From: Prevotella sp. UBA1395
GTDB lineage: Bacteria > Bacteroidota > Bacteroidia > Bacteroidales > Bacteroidaceae
Direction: 5' to 3'
NCBI GenBank assembly: GCA_002305235.1
Contig: DBQL01000069.1
Span: 10,556 to 16,076, forward strand
Length of the DNA: 5,521 nucleotides
Position numbers and translations under genes: made by a program. The notes under the pieces are model-generated. The model was not told the origin of the DNA, did no database searches, and worked only from the letters and a program-made list of their open reading frames with translations. Shown piece by piece: positions 5,475 through 5,521 of this stretch; the first letter of the stretch is position 1; each line of letters opens with the position of its first letter.

Positions 5475-5493
5475 TATTATTGCATAAATTTGG
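5470..5493. repeat. Interrupted palindrome at the argR -33 element
   Basis: CCAAAT (5470-5475) and ATTTGG (5488-5493) are perfect inverted repeats with a 12-bp spacer. The left arm contains the argR -33 TTTG. The right arm overlaps TAAATTTG on the plus strand (5485-5492), which fits a -7 box for a gene running rightwards out of the window, though no TTTG stands 20 nt before it. The repeat may be a regulator's site or a chance result of two facing promoter elements. Confidence 0.4.
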
Positions 5494-5521
5494 TAAAAAC
5501 TGTGTATGATTTGATATTTAT

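Noticed and set aside
4970..5509. 179-codon open frame on the plus strand
   Set aside because: It is antisense to argR and runs into the AT-rich promoter region; the protein has no recognisable domain.

Overview
This window carries one block of arginine-biosynthesis genes, all on the minus strand. It reads from the right-hand end: arginine repressor (argR), a stand-alone GNAT acyltransferase, argininosuccinate synthase (argG), a tiny PspC-domain membrane protein, N-acylglutamyl-phosphate reductase (argC), and the first 358 codons of N-acylornithine aminotransferase (argD), which runs off the left edge. No tRNA, rRNA, CRISPR array, insertion sequence or phage gene is visible.

The organism looks like a member of the Bacteroidales, most likely a G+C-rich Prevotella-type species (inference). 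The protein sequences resemble Bacteroides/Prevotella enzymes. The argR upstream region has a Bacteroidetes-type promoter (TTTG, 20 nt, TAATTTTG). Ribosome binding sites are A-rich rather than strong Shine-Dalgarno sequences. The argR-GNAT-argG-argC-argD order is, from memory, the one found in Bacteroides.

Layout by region. 5414-5521 is an AT-rich control region holding the promoter, a near-perfect ARG box (5416-5433) just downstream of the expected transcription start, a weaker possible second box, and a separate interrupted palindrome. argR (4943-5413) and the GNAT gene (4321-4932) are only 10 nt apart. A 250-nt gap (4071-4320) with a 22-bp tandem repeat precedes argG (2871-4070). A 218-nt gap with an inverted repeat precedes the pspC-like gene (2464-2652). 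A 212-nt very GC-rich gap precedes argC (1259-2251). A 182-nt gap full of hairpins and an eight-G run precedes argD.

The genes fit one pathway. The GNAT would acylate glutamate, ArgC would reduce the acylglutamyl phosphate made by a kinase not in the window, ArgD would transaminate the semialdehyde, and ArgG would join citrulline to aspartate. ArgR would sense arginine and shut off the promoter. In Bacteroides the intermediates are thought to be N-succinylated rather than N-acetylated, and the same is plausible here, but the sequence alone does not prove it. The PspC-like gene has no obvious link to arginine and is the odd member.
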